From positions 5,828,001 to 5,892,000 of the forward strand of contig JBHGNT010000005.1 in assembly GCA_043228905.1 (NCBI GenBank): a stretch of 64,000 nt of DNA, written 5' to 3'. How positions within the stretch are numbered: position 1 is the first letter of the stretch; the number at the start of each line of letters is the position of its first letter. Under the pieces are notes generated by a model, which saw only the letters and a program-made list of their open reading frames with translations, searched no databases and was not told the origin of the DNA. The translations under genes were made by a program, and so were the position numbers. Of the stretch, positions 1 through 12,118 are shown piece after piece. Source of the DNA: Azolla caroliniana. Lineage: Eukaryota > Polypodiophyta.

Positions 1-999
1 AGATGCACCATGGCCACATCCTCAAATAGACTGTAGAAAACGATGGGGATATTCAACTTGACAACTAAATGAGTCATGTGATGATGGATATCTAGGCCAA
101 GAACCTTCTCAAGGACATAAAAAGGAGGGGGGGGGGGGGGGGGGGGGGGGGCTACATCCACCAAGCTTGAGGAGAATGAAGAAAATATAATCCTTTTGTT
201 ATATAGGTGATCCATGACATAATTCACATTCAAGTGCCATGTTGGGATGACAAGATCAACCACACCTTATTTTGGGTATTCAAGTTGATGTTTACCGTAT
301 TGGGATGATGTTAGTAAGGACCAGTGTCAACCATTTCTCATCTTACTAATTAAATACTAACGGCTTCTATAAACTACTCAAGAGTCACCTCAATTTAAGT
401 ACTTGTTCTAATGCCCAAGATTCACCAATGTCATAAAGCATATTGAAGTTCTAATGTGTCGATTCATTGAAGTTTAGTAGACCTACTTCTATGAGTTTTC
501 TAAGTATGAAAACTTGTTGAAATCGATATCTCATTATTGTGGCTCGTTTGAAATTTAGTGCATGTCACCTAAACAAGAAATATTCATATGTCCATGATAA
601 AAAGTACTTGGATTGACATTTTCAAGCTCATGACTATACTGAAACCAATAGTAAGCAAGAACCTCATCAACCATTGAGATATCAACTAAACACGAACAAA
701 ATCAAAGGACACGGTCAATCAAAGGGATACAATAAACACAATACCTAACCTTCTCCAATGCAAGATGATGAGCAACACGATGATTAATTGTACAACCTTC
801 ACTCATTGGTGGTCATGTGAAAGAATTCCTTTGCTTTCATATAATCGTCTCTCCTTCAATTGGAGTTCAACCAATTTTGCATTGTTTCTTAGTTGTCTTT
901 GCCATAAGTTTTTTGGCTTTGGTTGGTTGACCGATATTGGTTAAGTGGAGTGCTATATATCACTTGTATGCTCGACTTCTACAACTTTCTGCTCATAGG
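1..999. other. Intergenic sequence with a 25-base poly-G run
   Basis: No gene is visible. The stretch is AT-rich with stops in all frames. It contains an uninterrupted run of 25 G at 127-151, which is prone to slippage and to assembly error. It leads directly into the 5' LTR of the copia element. Confidence 0.6.
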
Positions 1000-1287
1000 T
1001 GTTGGCATAAAAGGCCGACTCCTTCCACTTTGTATCTTAGTGTGAACATGTCTAAATAGTTAGTCCTTAGTAGATAAGCTCTAACCTAACATTGTAATGA
1101 TAACCTTCTTGTATCTTGAGTCTTTGAGAGTGTAAGAGTTATAGAATAACGAGAGCTTCCATTAGAGCTTGAACAATGTCTACAGTTCCATCATTTTCTT
1201 TTGTCACACTCTCTGTGTTGTTTGTTGTGCACATAACAGACAAGTCCCCACATACTTCCGCATACATCTAGAACACAATATCCATCA
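1000..1287 (+). repeat. 5' LTR of the copia element
   Basis: The LTR begins TGTTGGCATAAAAGG and ends at ...ATCCATCA, two bases before the primer-binding site. Its first ~145 bp match 4303-4447 with few differences. The second half has no partner because the 3' LTR is cut short. The length of about 288 bp is normal for plant copia LTRs. Confidence 0.75.
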
Positions 1288-1289
1288 AC

Positions 1290-1301
1290 TGGTATAAGAG
1301 C
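1290..1301 (+). other. Primer-binding site for initiator tRNA-Met
   Basis: TGGTATAAGAGC differs by one base from the standard copia site TGGTATCAGAGC, which is complementary to the 3' end of initiator methionine tRNA. It lies directly after the 5' LTR, as expected. Confidence 0.8.
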
Positions 1302-1388
1302 GACTTGTTGTTCAGCGGCAACAAAAACATCAAAGACAACTGAAAGAAAAGACCAGATCAGTAAAAATCTCACTTTCAAAACAGAACA

Positions 1389-2265
1389 TGGCTTCAACAT
1401 CCGGTACAAAGAGTTGAAATCCGAAAGTTCGATGACAAAAACTTTGCCTTGTGGAAGGAGGTGTTGCAGGATGTGTTGATCATCAGAAGACAGGTCGAAG
1501 CCATTCGACACAGTGAAAAATATGCTTCGATGATAGGCGAAGAGTGGAGATCCATAGACGAAATAGCGTGCCCACCATCTGAATGCATCTGGTAAAAAAT
1601 GTCTACTTCAACATGGCCAAGGAGATGACAACATTCTCGTTATGGGAGAAGCTTTCGGCTGTGTACGAAAAGATATCCTCATATTCGAAATTGATACTAG
1701 TCAGACAACTATTCAACAATGAGAGAAACTAATCCAACCACCTCCCACATCAACACCTTCAGTCGGGTGTTGTCTTACCTCTCCTCCCAAGGGATTCACT
1801 TCAAAGAAGAAGTTAAAGCCCTTGCCCTCGTATCGAGCTTGCCCGCGAGTTGGATGTGTTCTGCACGACCTTCGCCAATAGCAGCCCTAGGCTGAACTTG
1901 GATGAAACAATCGGCCAAATCCTCATTGAGGATATTCCGCGAAATTTGATAGGATTCACCGTCAACGAGTCGGCAGAAGCCCATCACGCGACCGAGTTGG
2001 TTGACCAACATAGTCGATTGAGAGAACAAGCCAACAAAACCGGTCGTAACACTAGTTGGCTGAGAATGAGGGGAGACCGACAACGGTCGAAGTCACGAAA
2101 TATCTGACCAAGTGATTTCTACACACATTGTAGAAAAACCAATCACAATGTTTCTGATTGTTGGTCAATCAAGAGGAAAGAGAGTGGACGACGATTCGAG
2201 CGGAATCGAGGACGATTTGACTTGAACCACTCTCTAGTCGGCAACCAAGTCAATGTTGCCGACAC
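1389..2265 (+). pseudogene. copia gag remnant (UBN2-type with CCHC knuckle)
   Basis: Broken frames read as a copia gag. It opens with MASTSG, and there is a helical capsid-like stretch at 1640-1990. At about 2120-2160 a degenerate zinc knuckle (C-x4-H-x4-C, first cysteine lost) is followed by a basic tail. The longest open piece is 1850-2107, 85 codons. Several stops and frame changes lie upstream of it. Confidence 0.65.
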
Positions 2266-2299
2266 CTGATCGGGAGAAAACCTCTCCTTAGAGGACTCA

Positions 2300-2410
2300 A
2301 TGATCGGAGAAGTCCTCTACAATGCGCAAGATGCACATATGTGGTTGTTGGATTCTAGTGCCACATTCCACGTTGTCGTGAAGAATCGCGGCCACCGTGT
2401 GAAAGTCTAG
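2300..2410 (+). pseudogene. copia protease remnant
   Basis: The frame gives WLLDSSATFHVV, the retropepsin active-site region. The usual D-S-G-A is changed to D-S-S-A, which removes the conserved glycine. The frame stops shortly after. Nothing resembling integrase follows. Confidence 0.6.
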
Positions 2411-2875
2411 TGAAACGGGCGGAAATGGCGAAGTGCACCATGGGCACATGTACATGAGAAAATGTATATAGAGGTAAAGAGAGGACTATAAGGTGTTAAT
2501 GTGTAGTAAGGGTTAGGGTCCCTTGTAAAGGGGTCCTCCACTTTTGGGTTTCTTTAGGGAGCTCCGTTTTGGTTGAGATACCGTTATGGTGGAAGGCCCC
2601 ACTCGCTCTTGGGAGTCCGTGAGCTCTCCAACTAGCGGCTTGACTGTAGACTCACGGTATTCTATTGTGGTGATTGATCGGTTCGGTGTCGGATGCACAG
2701 GTTCTTGTAAAAACATATATATAAACGGTTATTTGGTTTCATGTCATTTTGTGTTGTTCGTGGTGTCCATATCTCCCCTTCATTACCGGATCCGGAACAG
2801 TGTATGTGCGTGTGAATTTCTCTCTCTCTCTCACTCAAATCTTTCCTATGCATACCCTCTGACCCATGTTTATAT

Positions 2876-3700
2876 ACTCGACAATTGGCTGATGAGTCCC
2901 GGATATATCTGATCCTATATGTCAACGACATGCTGATTGCTAGGAGCAATCAAGCCGAAATCAGAAAGTTAAAGCGGAGCCTTCACGACAAATTCACGAT
3001 GAAGGAACTTGGACAAGCCTAACACATACTGGGCATGGGGATCGAGCAAAATTCAACAATGAAGAATCTCCGATTCTCCCAATTCGACTACATCCGAAAG
3101 GTGATGAGGTGCTTCAACATGGAGAACGCAAAGCCAACACCAACTCTGCTTCCAATGTCGATCCGACTATCGGACAAAGATTCTCCTTCGACGGAACAGA
3201 CAAGGAGAGAGAGCTCAATGGAAATATACCCTACACATCAGCCATAGGAAGTATCATGCACGCAATGGTGGCGACCAGACCCGATCTTGCATATGTTGTA
3301 GGGGTCGTCAGCCGGTACATGTAGAACCCATGATGGAAGCATTGGGAGATCGTCAAGCACATCTTCAGGTACCTAAGAGGAACCGAAGATGCACAACTGA
3401 CTTTCGGAGTGACAAACTTGATTGAAGTCGAAGGCTACACCGACTCCGATTACACTGGGAATTCGAACAATTGGAAGTCGACATCGAGCTACATCTTCAC
3501 CTATGGTGGCAACACCAAATCATGGAGGTCGAAGCTTCAAGAGTGCACGACCTTGTCTACCATAGAGGCGGAGTAGGAAGCGATCTGGTTGCACCGACTG
3601 ATTGTTGACTTTTCGGCTAAGAGCCGAATCAACCGACCAACGCCGACCATCTATTGCAACTCATAGAGCACAATACACCTCATCAACAACCTTGTCTATC
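2876..3700 (+). pseudogene. copia reverse transcriptase/RNase H remnant
   Basis: The translation shows ILYVNDMLIA (RT motif B, catalytic D replaced by N), then KFTMKELGQA, the conserved YIRKVMRCFNMENAKPT stretch, and an RNase H with EGYTDSDYTGN. In-frame stops at about 3021, 3322 and 3574 break it. The order and spacing match the C-terminal half of copia pol. The RT N-terminus is absent. Confidence 0.8.
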
Positions 3701-4302
3701 ATGCCAAGATGAAAAATATCGAGCTGCGGTATCATCACATCCAAGGTGAACATCGAGGAGCTAGTAATCGAAAAGAAGCTCGAAGTCCGAAAGATCGACA
3801 CCAAGGTGAACATCGTCGATTGCCTGATGAAGCCACATGGAACTACAACAAGCAACCGAGCAAAAGAAATCCGAACAAGGAGCTGAAGGGAAGTCGAAAA
3901 ACAAGGGATTGAAGAAACAACATTGAGCAAGGGATACAGACTGGAGAGGAAACAATTGAGAGGTGAACAAAGTCGGATACAGATCGAGGATCCAACGAGG
4001 AGCACAAGAGCAAGGACGAGCGGACGACAACCAATCGACACAAGGCCGAAATAGAGAATCCGACAAACAAGCCAATTGGAACGGAAGACGATTGGAACAA
4101 GTCGATTCGACCAACTCGAACCAGTTGAACCTTGAGACTAGTCAAACTAAGGTAGACATCGACCTTAGCTTTGCGGACTCGGATATATGCCGAGTGACTT
4201 GTAACATAAATTTAGATTAATTTTGTATTCTAGGTTTGTTGGCAAGATAACCCCCAAATCACTTGTATATGTAGGAAAGAGTAGTCCTTTTACGGGGGAG
4301 TT

Positions 4303-4447
4303 TGTTGGCATAAAAGGCCAACTCCTTCCACTTTGTATCTTAGTGTGAACACGTCTAAATAGTTAGGGCTTGGTATATAAGCTCTAACCTAACATTGTAA
4401 TGATAATAACCTTCTTGTAGCTTGAGTCTCAGAGAGTGTAAGAGTTG
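4303..4447 (+). repeat. Truncated 3' LTR with polypurine tract
   Basis: A purine tract (GGGGGAG, 4294-4300) precedes TGTTGGCATAAAAGG, repeating the 5' LTR start. Similarity stops at about 4447, where AACCG-rich DNA begins. The second half of the LTR is therefore lost or interrupted. Confidence 0.75.
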
Positions 4448-4726
4448 GAACCACGAAACTGTTGGAACCAAAACAGTTAAAAAAAAAAAAACACAAACCA
4501 TTAAAACCACGGTTTGGTGGTTTGATGGTTCGGTTTTAGTTTTCAACTTAGGTCAAAATTCAAATTTAAAATTTAAAATTTTCAAATATTCAAAAGTTTA
4601 AAGATTTTCCTATAAAATGGAAAAAATTGTTTTAAAAAGAAAAACTATTAAACCGTTTAAACCGAACCGTTATGCCGTGGTTTCGCTGTTCGGTTCGGTT
4701 CAAACCGAGCCGTTGCCGACTGTTAA
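4448..4726 (+). mobile_element. hAT-like non-autonomous remnant, right end only
   Basis: The segment is rich in AAACC and GGTTCGG words and ends CCGTTGCCGACTGTTA. That is nearly the terminus of the complete element at 19532-19943 (CCGTTGCCGATTGTTA). No matching left terminus is seen, so this copy appears 5'-truncated where it abuts the copia LTR. Confidence 0.55.
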
Positions 4727-4859
4727 CCATGGCCATGGCCATGACCATGATACATAACAGAACAGCCTTTCCCTTGGTGCGCCGCGTCGGTGGGGGCCAG
4801 CCTCGCTCACTCACTCACTCACACACTCGAATTTCACGTACATAATGAATAGACTATTT

Positions 4860-4972
4860 ATTATGTATGTATATAGTACATATATACTGTATGTATATAG
4901 TACATACATACTATATGTATATGTACATACATACTGTATGTATATGTACATACATACTGTATATGTATCTAA
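4860..4972. repeat. TATG/TACA microsatellite
   Basis: Alternating GTATGTATATAGTACATACATA words make a self-complementary tract just upstream of the xylosidase gene. It generates spurious tyrosine-rich open frames on both strands. Confidence 0.85.
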
Positions 4973-5130
4973 ATGTTTGGCATTAAATCCGAGAAAGAAT
5001 TCAAACTTTATTGCTGGCTGCTTCTGGTTACTGCTTGCTGCTTGCTGGTCTGCTCTGCTACGCAGGTTATGGTGTTTTAAGTCGGCTATCCTGCCTGCCT
5101 GCCTGCCTGCATATATCCAGCTGCAGGGCC

Positions 5131-8100
5131 ATGGCATTGCCTACACCTTCCCCTCCATCTCATGCCCACCGCTTCCTGCTCTCATGCTTTTCTGTTTATG
5201 TCCTCCTCCTCCTCTTCACCTCCTCCTCCTCGGGCCTCCTGCACCACCAGATCCATCTTCTAGGCACTGCAGATGCAGCTGCACCTGCACTGCAGCAGCT
5301 TTCAGCTTGCGAGAATGCATCATCTCCCAGCTTCTCCTATGGCTTCTGCAACCAGTCCCTCGCAGTCTCTGCGAGAGTGGCGGACCTGGTGGCCCGCTTG
5401 AGCTTGCAGGAGAAAGTAATGCAGCTCATAAACTCTGCACAGGGCATCGCTCGCCTCGGCATCCCCCCTTACCAGTGGTGGAATGAGGGCCTCCATGGGG
5501 TCTCCGACTCAGGCCCAGGCGTCAGTTTCCGTGCAGACGCAGGATCCAATAGCATCACAGGAGCTGTTAGCTTCCCCCAAGTCATCCTCTCTGCGGCCTC
5601 ATTCAATACCTCGCTCTGGAAGGCCATTGCACAGGCATACTTTCCACAATATCTTCTTTGCCTACCCTAATGTATCTTCTTCTTTTAAAAAACAAAAACT
5701 CGGCCGACAGAGCTTCGATTGTGCTTATTTGTGATTATCTGCTGCTCTTGAAACCCTAGTTTTGAGAATGTGACCTAATGTTTTCAGCTTACGATCATGA
5801 ATGTTGCAGGCTGTATCCACTGAGGCCAGAGGAATGCACAATGCAGGGCTGGCTGGTTTGACCTATTGGAGCCCCAATATCAACATCTTCAGAGACCCGA
5901 GGTGGGGGCGAGGCCAAGAGACGCCAGGGGAGGATCCTTTGCTTACAAGCAGCTATGCCATTAATTTCGTGAGGGGTCTGCAGGATGTCGATGCTAACTA
6001 TGAGGGAGCTGCAAGGCAAGGCTCTGATGAGCTCAAAGTGGCAGCTTGTTGTAAGCATTACACTGCTTATGATCTGGAGAACTGGGAAGGTGTCACAAGG
6101 TTCGATTTCAACGCAGAGGTAGCATGTCTAAAAGGAAACTAATCTGTGACCTAAATTTGACCTGTTGATCAGCATTTGAAGGTTTTTCTTTTCTGTTTCC
6201 TTTCTTCCTTTGAGAGGGAGGGAGAGAGGAATGTCCAAGTGAATAATGTTTTCTGCAGGTTACACAACAAGACCTTGCCGACACCTACCAGCCTCCTTTC
6301 GAGAGCTGTGTTGTGGAAGGCAATGCTGCCTGTGTCATGTGCTCGTATAATCGTGTAAATGGGGTGCCATCTTGCGAAGACAAGGATCTCTTGCTGGGCA
6401 TTGTAAGAGAGAAGTGGGCCTTAAATGGGTAAGCAAATTGAAGCATGAAAATTTCCAGTATTGTATTCAAATCTGTTGAAAGATAGATCTTATCCTCCTC
6501 CTCCTCCTCCTGGTTCAATTGGAACGTTTTCCTATCGTAGCATGATGCCTGGACTCTGAGAATAGCGTCTCTTTGATGGACTCAGGTATATCGTTTCAGA
6601 CTGTGACGCAGTGGAAGTAGCATATGATGATGCTCACTATACAAGAACACCCGAAGATGCTGTGGCCAATGTTATCCTTGCAGGTAAAGATCATTTGTTC
6701 CTTCCATATATCACAAAGAGCTATTTTCCTAGTATCAAAGAAGGTACATGGAGTGGAGTTAATTCAACACACCTTTTCTTCCTGCTTTACATAACAGGTG
6801 TGGATTTGAACTGTGGGGTATTCCTAGCAAATTACACTGTCAAAGCTGTGGCTGAAGGCAAGGTCAGTGAGAGCAAAGTGGATGAAGCCCTATCACACTT
6901 GTACACTGTGCTAATGAGGCTAGGCTTCTTCAATGGAAATCCGACCTCCCAGAAACGCTTCGGGATGCTTGGCCCTTCTGATGTGTGCACCGAAGATCAC
7001 AGGGAGCTTGCACTGCAAGCAGCAAGGCAGGGTATTGTCCTTCTGAAGAACAATGCATCAAGGAGTCATGACAGTAGTGCCCCGGTCGGCCTCCCATTTT
7101 CTCGGAGCAGCATCCAACGGCTTGCAGTCATTGGGCCCAATGCTAATGCTAGCTATACAATGATTGGCAATTATGCTGGTAAGATTAGCTCGTGATAAGA
7201 TTTTGTAGACATTTTTTTTTGCATGACCATGATTCCTACAAAAGCAGCTATGGAAGAAGTGTATGATGTTGAACAATTGAACAACGATAATGATAATAAT
7301 AGCAGAAAGACAAGGGATCGAGGTCCTAGCGATCTGCTTGTTTGTGTGAACCACTACTTCATGGTTTTGTTCTTATCACACTGCATATGTGGCTCATGGG
7401 TAATGCATATGCAACCCTTGAAGGGACAATGTCACTTCTCTGCAACGGACATTTATGAAACAATGGTCTTCGTCACATTCTACAGTTGGGAAACAAAATG
7501 AAGCGCTAAATCACGACGTTTTAAATGGAATTCTTGTCGATGACGCAGGAATGCCATGCCAATACACAACACCATTGCAAGGGCTGGGTGGATATGGGGC
7601 AAACATTGTTTATGCTCCAGGGTGTGCCGATGTGGCATGCAACTACAGCAATCCTGCCAACATGGAGGAGCAGGAGAAAGCAGTAAAGGCAGCCATGGGG
7701 GTAGATGGGGTGGTGCTGATCATGGGTCTGGACCAGTCCCAGGAGAGGGAAAGCTTGGACAGGAAGAGCCTGAGCTTGCCAGGGAGGCAGCAGGACTTGA
7801 TTCTGAAGGTGGTTGGGACTGCCTGCGGCAGCAGCAATCATGCAGGCAGTTGTCCAAACATTGTGCTGGTCATCATGTCTGGTGGCCCCCTGGATATTGG
7901 TTTCGCCAAGAATCTACCCCACATCTCTAGCATTATCTGGGTGGGCTATCCTGGGGAAGCTGGTGGTCAAGCCCTTGCAGAAATCATCTATGGAGACTAC
8001 AACCCAGGTATGTCTGATACGCAACATGTGCATGCAATACATACATTATACATGTATGTATACATACATTATGCATGCATGTATACATACATTATGCATG

Positions 8101-8202
8101 CATGTATACATACATACATACATACATACATACATACATACATACATACATACATCCGTACATATTCATGCATGCATCCATGTATGTGCATCCATGCATG
8201 CA

Positions 8203-8233
<31 letters not shown>

Positions 8234-9384
8234 TGTTGTGATGAACTCCACATGCTGCTTGAGGAGGGGAATACTTATGTTGGTTATAGTTACACTCACT
8301 GGCATCATTTGGCTAACAATGCTTCTCATATTGGTTGGAATAAATGTAGTGCAGCTGGACGGTTGCCCATGAGCTGGTATCCCGAGAGCTACACCTATAA
8401 GATGCCCATGACAGACATGCACATGAGGCCCAATTCTGACACGGGGTACCCGGGCAGGACATATCGGTTCTACACTGGTGAAACCATCTTTGAGTTTGGG
8501 GATGGGCTCGGCTACACCAGCTTTTCACACTCCATCAGCTCCCTCACCCCAACCCATATCATTTTATCAATGCAACAATCATCCCAGCACTCCTCCGAAA
8601 TTGGTAACTATGATTCTCTTCCCTCTTATTACCTAGTTCCTTCAAAAACCACACAAAGTTGTAAGATGGGCCTAGTGATTTGGGCAATTTCTCTATGAGC
8701 CCCAGGTTGGGAAAACAAGGGGCTACCCATGATGATCTTCACATGACACATTGCTGTTTTTGGTTGTTCAATAATTTCACATCAGTTTGGAAAAATCAAT
8801 CATACACTAAAATGCTATCTCCATTTGCATGAAATTTGCTATGCATTTGCTCCCTCCCCACACAAACTTGAACCTTTTGGCCACGAAGAAAACAAAGATA
8901 AAAATTAGTATATCTGGAGCTTGGTTTTCTCCACATGGATGAAATCTATTTAGTTAGTAGTATTATATAAACATTGTCTTGCTTCACAAGAAAATACGTC
9001 TTCTAAATGCTTCTGAGTTTAGTTATCTTTCATTTTTTTGTAGCCACAGATTTCCATGTGAATAAACTCAAATGTGAGGAGCTCCACTTCTCCATTAAAA
9101 TCAAAGTAAAAAATGTTGGTGACATGGCGGGAGATCATGTGGTAATGTTGTTGTGGAATCCTCCAACCGCGGCTATTAGTAAAGGTGCTCCAAGGAAACA
9201 ATTGGTGGGATTTGAACGCATCCATGGCTTGCATCCTCAAGAAGAAACAGACATTTTGGTTGACCTAAATGTATGCAAGCACCTTAGTTATGCTCATGAA
9301 GAAGCTAATAAGGTTGTAAGCATTGGCATGCATACGATCACCGTTGAAGAACTTGAACATCATTTATTTGTTAGCATTGCCTAA
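5131..9384 (+). CDS. GH3 beta-D-xylosidase (BXL-type), secreted, 8 exons
   Basis: The product is predicted to release xylose or arabinose from cell-wall polysaccharides in the apoplast. Exons are 5131-5634, 5810-6118, 6259-6428, 6586-6683, 6798-7178, 7549-8007, 8355-8603 and 9044-9384. All phases close to 836 codons, slightly longer than the usual 770-800. A hydrophobic signal segment lies at residues ~12-32. GH3 N-terminal hallmarks include [30 protein letters not shown] and the nucleophile Asp333 in [11 protein letters not shown]. The C-terminal domain has [28 protein letters not shown] and a final fibronectin III-like part. An in-frame ATG at 5011 exists, but the Met at 5131 leaves a better signal peptide. 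Intron 1 has a GC donor (CAG/GCATAC). Intron 6 carries a CATA microsatellite. No inactivating change is seen. The family call is firm. Exact substrate (xylan or arabinan) is inference. Confidence 0.93.
8037..8230. repeat. CATA/TGCA microsatellite in xylosidase intron 6
   Basis: About 190 bp of ACAT/ATAC/GCAT repeats, including long runs of (ATAC)n, fill most of the 347-bp intron. The splice sites on both sides are intact. Confidence 0.9.
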
Positions 9385-9394
9385 GGAGGAGGAT

Positions 9395-9540
9395 GCTATT
9401 GTTTCGTATCCATGTCATGCATACTCAAGAAGAAGCAAACATTGTGGTTGGCCTAAATATATGTAAGCACCTTAGTAAGAGCTAAAAAGCTTGTAACTGT
9501 TGGTATGCATATGATCACTGTACAAGACAGAACATTCCAT
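9395..9540 (+). pseudogene. Decayed duplicate of the xylosidase last exon
   Basis: The segment resembles 9208-9350 of the last exon: CATCCATG, CTCAAGAAGAAGCAAACAT, TGGTTGGCCTAAAT and TGTAAGCACCTTAG recur in order, followed by GCATATGATCACTGT. Small deletions and stops break the frame. It is best explained as an old tandem duplication of the 3' end. Confidence 0.75.
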
Positions 9541-11690
9541 TGCGTAACGTAATGGACAATGTTGAGGTTTGTCACCCACCGGTTGTGAAAAGTGGTGACA
9601 TTTGTAATGTTGTTTGTTAAGGTAAGCAATCAGCTTGCATGCTCTTGGATAAGACAAAGCATGAGTTTTTTTATCAAGTCCAGTATGACATTTGGTGAAC
9701 CAGTGGTAGGTGCCCAACCCAACCAACCCACTATGTGTGCCCTGATAATCCCACTTTCAAGCAACTTGTTAGCCTAGTATGTCGATGAATAACCACATGC
9801 TTAGGATGTTATGCATACCACTAAATTAAACATGCTTTTCTCGGATGAGGTCATGATGCACTTGGTCCTGGTCTCTTCGACAGTCTGAAAGTAATTGGAG
9901 TTGCCCTTGACTTATATAGCTTGTCCCTATAGACTTACATTAAATTCTTGTCTCCATCCACAATATCAAATACACTGTCACCCTTGCTTGTACACATTGC
10001 ACAACTGTAAGGAAACCATAAGAAACAAGGGTTCGTAGAACATGGTTTGTTTGTTGGTATCACTGAATGAGAATAAAAGAACTCCCTATAACATCAAAAT
10101 TGTGGACCCCCCCTTCCAAACAATAAATACATGGGTATGTATACTCATGCTTATTTGATTACACCTCAGGCTGACTTTGCATGCACACAAGTAGGCCCAA
10201 TCACCTTAATGTGATCATCACCATGTGTGAACACAAGTGACATGAAATTTGTATCCACTACGACTTAGGTTGGACCTTGTTGATCTCATTGCTCACATGC
10301 GATGCATCACTACTATATAGGCAAAGTGCTAGCAATGACAAAACATGCCACACCTACCATCACATGAGTTGTTAATGTATGATGAGGCATTAAGCCATTT
10401 GCGAGGTTAAAAAGTCAATTGTAAGTGATGCATAAGCGGTTAATTAAGATAACATTTACGTGATGTTTGAAGTTGCCTATAAGTGATGATGGTTCATGCA
10501 ATACCTTCCCTTATGAGTAGGTAGGATTTCCTCCTTCATGTGAATCTTAACTTGATAAAAATTTAGACCATTCTTTTCATTCCTAAATTTTTGCAAGGTG
10601 GTTGTTATATCCTACAACTATGCAAGGTGGTTGTTATATCCTACAGCTAGATCCATTGGCTCTTTTTGAATTTGGGATGGATATTGTTTCACTAGCTTCA
10701 TAGTTCTCATTTCTTTGCCAAATTTTATGTATCCATTTCTTTCCCAACCAGTGATTTCATCACGTTACTTAACCTTGAATTCCTCTTCTTCCCCTTTTCT
10801 CATGGGTTAGATAACTTTGTTTTCCTATCAAAACTACATCTGGTAGTTGTACGATCGATGTATTGCAGTGCAATCCTCATTATGTTCACTTTTGGCGTCT
10901 TCAGAGATTATGTTCCATTTCCTATAATGCTTTATGCTCACAAATTTCAACCAAGGTCTTCTTAGTGACATCGGGTATCTCTCCTACATTTCATGTCAAA
11001 GTACTATTAGAATGTAAAGTTGATTATTTGGATCCAAAATAAGAAAGGTTCCCATTTCATCAATCTAATTTGTTTGCTTGTCTTCTCACTATTTGCATTG
11101 ACTTTAGATACACTATCCAATAATACATTGATATTGTCAACCTAAGAATTCGCTTGATGATGACAAAGTGTTTGGGGTGGTTAAATAGATGAGCTACAAG
11201 TTTCCGTTGAATTTCGCCTTCTTTCTCCCCTTCCCTTGGGAATGCACTCTACAAGACCCTTTGTGGTTTGGATAAATCTTTCTACCATTTGTTGGTTGAG
11301 AGGGCAACTTCAAAATTAATTAAGAGGCATGTGATGGGAATCACAGACATACTTCATTGTCAAGTAGCGCATTCCATATTCCACACAATGAATGTTCCAT
11401 TGGCCATGGTCAGAAAAACTGGTCGTCCCTACTCGAAGGTCCTACTTTCTTCATTTCCTACGATCATATATCATTGCCTACAATCATATATGAGCTGAAC
11501 ATTGATTTTGATTCGCGGATTTGATATCAGTTCCTACAATAATATATGAGCTGAACATTGTTTTTTGATTCGCGGATTTGAACCTAGCACTTGGGGCACA
11601 TTTCCGTGGTGTATTTCGAGTCTTGATCCTTGGTGAGTTATATATCTTGGGGAGTGACAATTGTATGTAGAATAATGTGTATATATATAG
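9541..11690. other. Intergenic, short direct repeats only
   Basis: No supported gene. Two local duplications are visible. A ~29-bp unit (GCAAGGTGGTTGTTATATCC) is repeated in tandem at 10592-10649. A ~50-bp unit ending GATTCGCGGATTTGA is repeated at 11476-11524 and 11531-11581. Confidence 0.5.
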
Positions 11691-11910
11691 CATACTCGAA
11701 TGTAGTGGAAAACATTCTTTTAATATACGAATGAAAACGAATGCATATGTTATCTAAACATTTTTATGTTTTTTTTTAACACTTTTTACCTTAAATTTTT
11801 TTCTTACCTTATAATAAATAATGAATACAAAAATATGGCATTTAGTATTTACCATACTTCGAGGGTGTTTACCATACTCGAATGATTGAAACATTTCTCG
11901 AATGCTATGG
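11691..11910. mobile_element. MITE, family A copy 1 (ends eroded)
   Basis: The interior shares ordered blocks with 18842-19067 and 46485-46725: ATACTCGAATG, GGAAAACATTCTTTT, TTTTTACCTTAA, CCTTATAATAAATAATGAAT, ATGATTGAAACATT and CTCGAATGC. The CATAGTA termini seen in the other copies are not preserved. It ends about 210 bp upstream of the sororin-like start. Confidence 0.6.
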
Positions 11911-12118
11911 CTCAAATTTCTAACCCTACGGAAACTTATGGTTTCTGCCTTCTTCTTCTTCTTCTTCTTCTTTCTTCTTGTTCAGAGAAGAACACACAGA
12001 CAGAAAAGACAGCTTTTCCCGCCATTCATGAAATTCAAAATTTCCCATCTCGCCCCGATCAGCGATGGAGATTTTAGGAAGTAGCTAGAGACTGATCGAT
12101 CCTGTCGTCTCCGTCGCC

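Larger units (their letters stand above)
1000..4447 (+). mobile_element. Decayed Ty1-copia LTR retrotransposon
   Basis: The order is 5' LTR, primer-binding site, gag, protease, RT, RNase H, polypurine tract and truncated 3' LTR, on the plus strand. The start (TGTTGGCATAAAAGGCC) is repeated at 4303 with about 145 bp of close similarity. RT retains a YVNDMLIA box, where the family has YVDD. RNase H retains GYTDSDY. The whole reading frame is broken by stops and shifts, and integrase is missing. A non-coding block at about 2411-2875 replaces integrase and the N-terminal part of RT. The element cannot be active. The family identity rests on the PBS, the RT/RNase H signatures and the gag-PR-RT order. 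Confidence 0.85.

Noticed and set aside
3661-4145. Minus-strand frames of 100-126 codons in the copia element
   Set aside because: They are antisense shadows of decayed copia pol and 3' sequence.
4845-5486. 213-codon plus-strand open frame overlapping the xylosidase first exon
   Set aside because: It starts in a TATG microsatellite and runs through the xylosidase exon in another frame. It is low-complexity and has no family features.
8037-8230. CRISPR-like regular repeats
   Set aside because: The repeats have no unique spacers and are simple ATAC/CATA units in a plant intron.
7455-8372. 305-codon frame as an independent gene
   Set aside because: It is xylosidase exon 6 read through into the intron microsatellite.
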